Assembly (NCBI RefSeq): GCF_009557455.1
Contig: NZ_CP045651.1
Span: 868,001 to 932,000, forward strand
Source of the DNA: Alistipes sp. dk3624
Lineage (GTDB): Bacteria > Bacteroidota > Bacteroidia > Bacteroidales > Rikenellaceae
DNA length: 64,000 nt
Direction of reading: 5' to 3'
This document shows positions 60,394 to 64,000 of the stretch, in pieces. Positions within the stretch are counted from its first letter, which is position 1. Each line of letters starts with the position of its first letter. The notes below the pieces were generated by a model. It worked only from the letters and a program-made list of their open reading frames with translations. It ran no database searches and was not told where the DNA came from. A program made the position numbers and the translations under genes.

Positions 60394-60945
60394 ATGAAAA
60401 CATGGTTGCTATTTGTATTCGTTTGCTCAGCGGCATTCACGGCACTCGGTGTCGAACCCCAACCCCGTGTCAAAGGCGATGCGATTTATTTATACTGTTC
60501 CGCATCTACACAAGACACCCGGGAAGGCATCGAAAGATTCGAAGATGCTGAAAACGACAATGACCCGTTATTCGCGCATCGGCCGATCAGTTTCGAAATG
60601 AAATCGAAACAAAAAAACATTTACATACTCTTTTTCCATTGCAGTTTCAATCCGGCGGAACTCAGCAAAACCCGCCCGGTAGACCCCGCAAAAGATCAGA
60701 TGGAAATCGTCACGGGACCCCGAACCATGTTGCGGTTTATCAATACGTTCAATCCGATCACGCTGGAAAACAAATTGGCATCCATCAAAACGAAAGAAGA
60801 ATCATGGGCGTGGGCAGACTCGCTCAAAACCACCGGTAAACAGATTTACCTGATCGATTGGAATGATCCGATAAACGGTAGCGGAGGAACAGAACTCAGA
60901 CTGATCCAGGTGGCACCAACAACTATCAACCGACCGCTTTTTTAG
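60394..60945 (+). CDS. Exported protein, paralog 3 of 3
   Basis: The 183-residue protein has a signal peptide (MKTWLLFVFVCSAAFTALG), then VEPQPRVKGDAIYLYC, DNDPLFAHRPISFEMKSKQKNIYILFFHCSFNPAELSKTRP and the shared C-terminal half. It differs from paralog 2 mainly in the middle (residues about 30-85) while the 3' half is almost the same DNA, a sign of recent duplication or gene conversion with diversifying change in the middle. It has its own hairpin behind it and the small-cassette spacing of the group. Confidence 0.7.
   Translation: MKTWLLFVFVCSAAFTALGVEPQPRVKGDAIYLYCSASTQDTREGIERFEDAENDNDPLFAHRPISFEMKSKQKNIYILFFHCSFNPAELSKTRPVDPAKDQMEIVTGPRTMLRFINTFNPITLENKLASIKTKEESWAWADSLKTTGKQIYLIDWNDPINGSGGTELRLIQVAPTTINRPLF
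60664..60911 (+). repeat. Direct repeat, copy B (inside paralog 3)
   Basis: Gap-free counterpart of 60021-60268; the shared span starts at AGCAAAACCCGCCCGGTA and ends at CTGATCCAGGT. Confidence 0.85.
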
Positions 60946-60965
60946 ATATAAAAGCAGACTAAAAA

Positions 60966-61006
60966 AACCGGAGGACAGGGACATGCTTTCCGCCGGTCTG
61001 TTTTTT
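60966..61006 (+). terminator. Terminator-like hairpin after paralog 3
   Basis: ACCGG...CCGGT stem with an imperfect extension resembling the hairpin after paralog 1, followed by CTGTTTTTTC. It also lies between the convergent paralog 3 and miaB. Confidence 0.65.
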
Positions 61007-61030
61007 CAGTTTTGGGACTTTCGAAAAGAG

Positions 61031-62401
61031 CTAAAGCAGTTCGCCGATCAGCGTGGCCGAACTGCAATCGGTGATCCGGACGGTCGCGTATTCGCCGATC
61101 CGCCGGTCGCCGCGGTCGAAGACGACGACTTTGTTCTGCGACGTGCGGCCGAACAGCCGGTCGTCGCTGCGTTTCGAAACGCCTTCGATCAGCACTTCGA
61201 ACGTGCGGCCCACGTCGCGGCGGTTGCTTTGCAGCGACAGTTCGTTCTGCAGGCCGATGATTTCGGTCAGTCGGGCCGTCTTCACGTCATCGGGCACGTC
61301 GTCGGCATAGCGGCGGGCCGCCTTGGTATTCGGGCGTTCGGAATATTTGAACATGAAGGCAAATTCGTAGCCGACTTCCCGCATCAGCGACAGCGTGTCG
61401 CGGTGATCCGCATCGGTCTCGGTGCAGAAACCGGCGATCAGATCGGTCGACAGCGCACAGTCGGGCAAGATACGCCGGATCGCGGCGATCCGGCCGAGGT
61501 ACCACTCGCGGGTGTATTTTCGGTTCATCAACTCCAGCATCCGCGTGCTGCCGGACTGCGCCGGCAGGTGGATTGCGCGGCACAGGTTCTCCCGCCGCGC
61601 CATCACATGCAGCACCTCGTCGCTGAGGTCTTTCGGATGCGAAGTCGAAAACCGCACCCGCAACAGCGGATCGATCCCGGCTACCGCATCGAGCAGCGCG
61701 GCGAAGCCGGTCGAATGCCCGTCCTGTTCCCAACGGTACGAATTGACGTTCTGCCCGAGCAGCGTCACCTCGCGGTAACCGGCGTCGAACAGCTCGCGGG
61801 CTTCGCGGAGAATCGTCCGCGGATCGCGGCTGCGTTCGGCTCCGCGCGTATAGGGAACCACGCAGTACGAACACATGTTGTTGCACCCGCGCATGATCGA
61901 AATAAAAGCGCTGACGCCGTTCTTATCGAGCCGCACCGGGGCGATTTCGGCATAAGTCTCCTCCTGCGACAACAGCACGTTGACCGAACGGCTGCCGTCG
62001 CCGGCCTGCCGCAGCAGCCGAGGCAGATCGCGGTAAGAGTCCGGCCCGGCCACGATATCGACCAACTGTTCGCGCTCCATCAACTGCTCTTTCATCCGTT
62101 CGGCCATGCAGCCGATCACGCCGACGAGCAACGCTTTCTTACGCCGCTTATAAGGCTTGAACTCGCGCAAACGGCCGAGGACGCGCTGCTCGGCATTGTC
62201 GCGTACCGAACAGGTATTCACGAGGATCACGTCCGCTTCGTCGATCCGCTCGGTGTAACGGTATCCGTCGCGCTGCAGGATCGACAGCACCACTTCGCTG
62301 TCGCTGACATTCATCTGACAGCCGTAGGTTTCGATATACAGTTTACTGCCATCGCCGGACAACGGCCGCAGTTTTTTCAGATTTTCGGCATTGAAATCCA
62401 T
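61031..62401 (-). CDS. miaB: tRNA-2-methylthio-N6-dimethylallyladenosine synthase
   Basis: The 456-residue radical-SAM methylthiotransferase has the N-terminal cluster cysteines in IETYGCQMNVSDSE, VNTCSVRDNAEQR and GVIGCMAER. The radical-SAM motif is RGCNNMCSYCVVPYTRGAERSR. GQNVNSY, HLPAQSGS and TDLIAGFCTET follow, with a C-terminal TRAM domain. It adds the 2-methylthio group to i6A37 of tRNAs reading codons that start with U. It lies 3 nt after yitT on the same strand and is therefore probably co-transcribed with it. Confidence 0.95.
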   Translation of the reverse strand: MDFNAENLKKLRPLSGDGSKLYIETYGCQMNVSDSEVVLSILQRDGYRYTERIDEADVILVNTCSVRDNAEQRVLGRLREFKPYKRRKKALLVGVIGCMAERMKEQLMEREQLVDIVAGPDSYRDLPRLLRQAGDGSRSVNVLLSQEETYAEIAPVRLDKNGVSAFISIMRGCNNMCSYCVVPYTRGAERSRDPRTILREARELFDAGYREVTLLGQNVNSYRWEQDGHSTGFAALLDAVAGIDPLLRVRFSTSHPKDLSDEVLHVMARRENLCRAIHLPAQSGSTRMLELMNRKYTREWYLGRIAAIRRILPDCALSTDLIAGFCTETDADHRDTLSLMREVGYEFAFMFKYSERPNTKAARRYADDVPDDVKTARLTEIIGLQNELSLQSNRRDVGRTFEVLIEGVSKRSDDRLFGRTSQNKVVVFDRGDRRIGEYATVRITDCSSATLIGELL

Positions 62402-62404
62402 CGT

Positions 62405-63319
62405 TTACTCTTTTTGCGGGAAAGGCTTGAAACCGTCCCCATAAGTTTCGTCGGCATCGACAATCACGACGAACGCCGTCGGATCGATCTCGTGCACCAT
62501 ACTGCGCACCATCGACACCTCGCCGCGGCTCACCACCACGAAAATCACCTCCTTATCCCGCGCGGTGTACAAACCCGACGCCTTCAGGTAAGTGCCTCCG
62601 CGTCCCATTCGTTCGAGGATATATTCCCGGATCTGCTCGCGCCGGTCGGAAACGATGAACAGCAGCTTGTCGTAGCTCGCGCCGTCGAGGATATAGTCGA
62701 TGACCCGCGACGAGACAAAGATAGTGACTAACGAGTAAAGCGGCAAGCGCCAGTCTCCCAAAACGATCATGCCGAACAGTACGACGCACGAATCGACGAT
62801 CAGTATTCCGCGCGAAAAGCGGATGTGCGCGTAGCGCGTCAGTAACTTCGCGATGATGTCGGTGCCTCCCGACGTGGCGTGCGACTTGATGATCAGCCCG
62901 GTTCCGGCGCCGATCAGCACGCCGCCGAAGATACACGGCAGGAACATGTCCTGCGACAGATTCATGGCTCCGCCGAACAGCGTTTCGGGACTCTCGCCGA
63001 AAAGCCACGTCATCGCGTTCATCGAAAGGGGGATCAACAGCGCGGAAAAAATCGTTTTCGCCCCGAACGCCCGCCCGAATACCTTCATCCCGACCAGCAG
63101 CAGCGGGATGTCGAGCATCAGGCCGAACGTCCCGACCTGCACCGACGGAAACAGATAGTGCAGCACGATGCCGGCGCCGTACACCCCTCCCGGCACGATG
63201 CGGTACGGGTTCATAAACAACACGAACCCGGCGGACAGCACGACACTGCCGACGAACACGTAAATCCACGAAACGACGGACTGTCTCGCAAGCCATCGGT
63301 CGTATACTTTCGGAATCAT
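62405..63319 (-). CDS. YitT family membrane protein with DUF2179 domain
   Basis: The 304-residue protein has five or six membrane helices in the first 200 residues (GGVYGAGIVLHYLF, GGVLIGAGTGLIIKSHATSGGTDIIAKLL is the YitT signature), then a C-terminal DUF2179 domain (DRREQIREYILERMGRGGTYLKASGLYTARDKEVIFVVVSRGE, ending DPTAFVVIVDADETYGDGF). The transported substrate of YitT proteins is unknown. I use MIPKVYDRW (63319), since the promoter at 63358-63387 lies inside the longer frame. Confidence 0.9.
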   Translation of the reverse strand: MIPKVYDRWLARQSVVSWIYVFVGSVVLSAGFVLFMNPYRIVPGGVYGAGIVLHYLFPSVQVGTFGLMLDIPLLLVGMKVFGRAFGAKTIFSALLIPLSMNAMTWLFGESPETLFGGAMNLSQDMFLPCIFGGVLIGAGTGLIIKSHATSGGTDIIAKLLTRYAHIRFSRGILIVDSCVVLFGMIVLGDWRLPLYSLVTIFVSSRVIDYILDGASYDKLLFIVSDRREQIREYILERMGRGGTYLKASGLYTARDKEVIFVVVSRGEVSMVRSMVHEIDPTAFVVIVDADETYGDGFKPFPQKE

Positions 63320-63357
63320 AACATTCCTCCTTTTTCTATTTTCGTTCCAATAAATAA

Positions 63358-63387
63358 CAAAAGTAATCAATTCTGTTAAAAACCAAA
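63358..63387 (-). promoter_or_regulatory. Bacteroidota promoter of yitT-miaB
   Basis: TTTG (63384-63387), 18 nt, TACTTTTG (63358-63365) on the minus strand, 39 nt before the chosen start codon. Confidence 0.75.
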
Positions 63388-63418
63388 CTCCGGATTTCGT
63401 TTATGCGTTTTATTTGCC

Positions 63419-63426
63419 TAATTTTG
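63419..63426 (+). promoter_or_regulatory. -7 element of the plsY promoter
   Basis: TAATTTTG fits TAnnTTTG and lies 20 nt before the plsY ATG. TTTC at 63395-63398 is a one-base-off -33 at 20-nt spacing. It is divergent from the yitT promoter. Confidence 0.6.
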
Positions 63427-63445
63427 CGGCTTAACGCGAAAAATC

Positions 63446-64000
63446 ATGGTACTCAATATAACCTTAATCGTCATTGCTTATCTGCTGGGATCCATTCCGA
63501 GCGCCGTATGGATCGGCCGCCGCTTTTACGGCATCGATGTCCGCGAACACGGCAGCCATAACGCCGGAGCGACCAACACGCTGCGCGTGCTGGGGCTGCG
63601 GGCGGCGCTTCCTGTCTTCGGGATCGACATGCTGAAAGGATTCGTCGCGGTGATGCTGTCGCACCTGACCGCTTACGAAAACGGCAGCGACGCGATGTTC
63701 GACCTGAAGATCGCGCTGGTGGCGGCAGCCGTGATCGGGCATATCCTGCCGCTGTTCGCCGGGTTTCGCGGCGGCAAGGGCGTCGCCACGCTGGCGGGAG
63801 CGGTGTTGGCCGTCTATCCGTCGGCCGTGTTGTTGTGCCTGCTGATTTTCGGGATCGTCTTCGTAACCACCCACTACGTATCGCTCGGTTCGATCAGCGC
63901 CGGGATCGCGTTCCCGATCTTCGTAATCGGCGTATTCGGCGAACGGTCGGTATCGCTGATCGTATTCAGTTGCGTCATCGCGGTGTTGCTGCTGTATACC
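63446..64000 (+). CDS. plsY: Glycerol-3-phosphate acyltransferase PlsY, 3' end outside window
   Basis: 185 codons are visible from ATG 63446 to the right edge. The membrane protein carries all three PlsY motifs: YLLGSIPSAVWIGR, GSHNAGATNTLRVLG and FRGGKGVATLAGA. PlsY transfers the acyl group from acyl-phosphate to glycerol-3-phosphate, the first step of phospholipid synthesis. The family is about 200-220 residues, so only the last helix or so should be missing. Confidence 0.93.
   Translation, partial: MVLNITLIVIAYLLGSIPSAVWIGRRFYGIDVREHGSHNAGATNTLRVLGLRAALPVFGIDMLKGFVAVMLSHLTAYENGSDAMFDLKIALVAAAVIGHILPLFAGFRGGKGVATLAGAVLAVYPSAVLLCLLIFGIVFVTTHYVSLGSISAGIAFPIFVIGVFGERSVSLIVFSCVIAVLLLYT

Noticed and set aside
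1-64000. tRNA, rRNA, CRISPR array, insertion sequence or prophage
   Set aside because: Looked for tRNA-like cloverleaf ends, direct repeats with regular spacing and transposase or integrase motifs; none was convincing.

Overview
The window reads as a chromosomal segment of a GC-rich gut Bacteroidales, most likely Alistipes/Rikenellaceae-like. The phylum is indicated by repeated promoters of the Bacteroidota type (TTTG, about 19 nt, TAnnTTTG), very few Shine-Dalgarno sequences, a fused NuoC-NuoD with no NuoEFG, a TonB/ExbB/ExbD/ExbD operon, BF3164-type lipoproteins and a DUF3127 protein. The genus is inference. No tRNA, rRNA, CRISPR array, transposase or phage gene was seen. Layout: 1-2072 is the 5' part of a secreted glycosidase-like protein. 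2322-3134 is a short-chain dehydrogenase strikingly like Bacteroides 7-alpha-hydroxysteroid dehydrogenase. 3284-4969 holds a membrane acyltransferase, a tiny Cys/Lys-rich ORF and a GlsB/YeaQ-type protein. 5065-11152 (minus) is a cobalamin operon: BtuF-like lipoprotein, BtuC-like permease, BtuD-like ATPase, then CobU, CobT, CobS, CobC. It is preceded by a clear cobalamin riboswitch (about 11465-11668) and a near-perfect promoter, so uptake and nucleotide-loop assembly of B12 or cobinamide appear to be controlled as one unit. 11795-21667 (minus) is an 11-gene complex I operon, nuoA-B-CD-H-I-J-K-L-M-N. 21946-27900 (minus) is an ExbB-ExbD-ExbD-TonB energy-transduction operon, followed past a terminator by a small membrane protein, a PstS-like lipoprotein and a TPR protein. 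28671-32348 (plus) is a tightly coupled four-gene set: steroid 5-alpha-reductase, Old Yellow Enzyme/BaiCD-like reductase and two SDRs. This content matches the gut-Bacteroidales route to isoallo bile acids. 32361-34840 carries an MscS channel and two AT-richer lipoproteins. 34965-36335 (minus) is a stand-alone TrpB2. Its leader contains a short peptide ORF with tandem Trp codons followed by an intrinsic terminator, a trp-type attenuator found here by reading the strand. 36653-39202 holds a secreted esterase and an AT-rich three-gene cassette of unknown function. 39535-44517 matches the recently recognised 3-keto-glycoside pathway (double DUF1080 protein, TIM-barrel protein, two Tat-exported Gfo/Idh/MocA oxidoreductases), followed by a small membrane protein and ApbE. 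45884-49609 is the complete oxidative pentose phosphate branch (gnd-zwf-pgl). 49682-57184 holds a ModF-like double ATPase, a PhzF protein, a large receiver plus PEP-synthase ATP-grasp protein, a GNAT-like protein, a cyclophilin and an OB-fold protein with an SSB-like acidic tail. 57507-60945 is an accessory locus: a secreted Cys-rich HExxH lipoprotein followed by three paralogous exported proteins, each with its own terminator hairpin. This is the best candidate here for an undescribed system. 61031-64000 holds miaB, a YitT transporter and the start of plsY.
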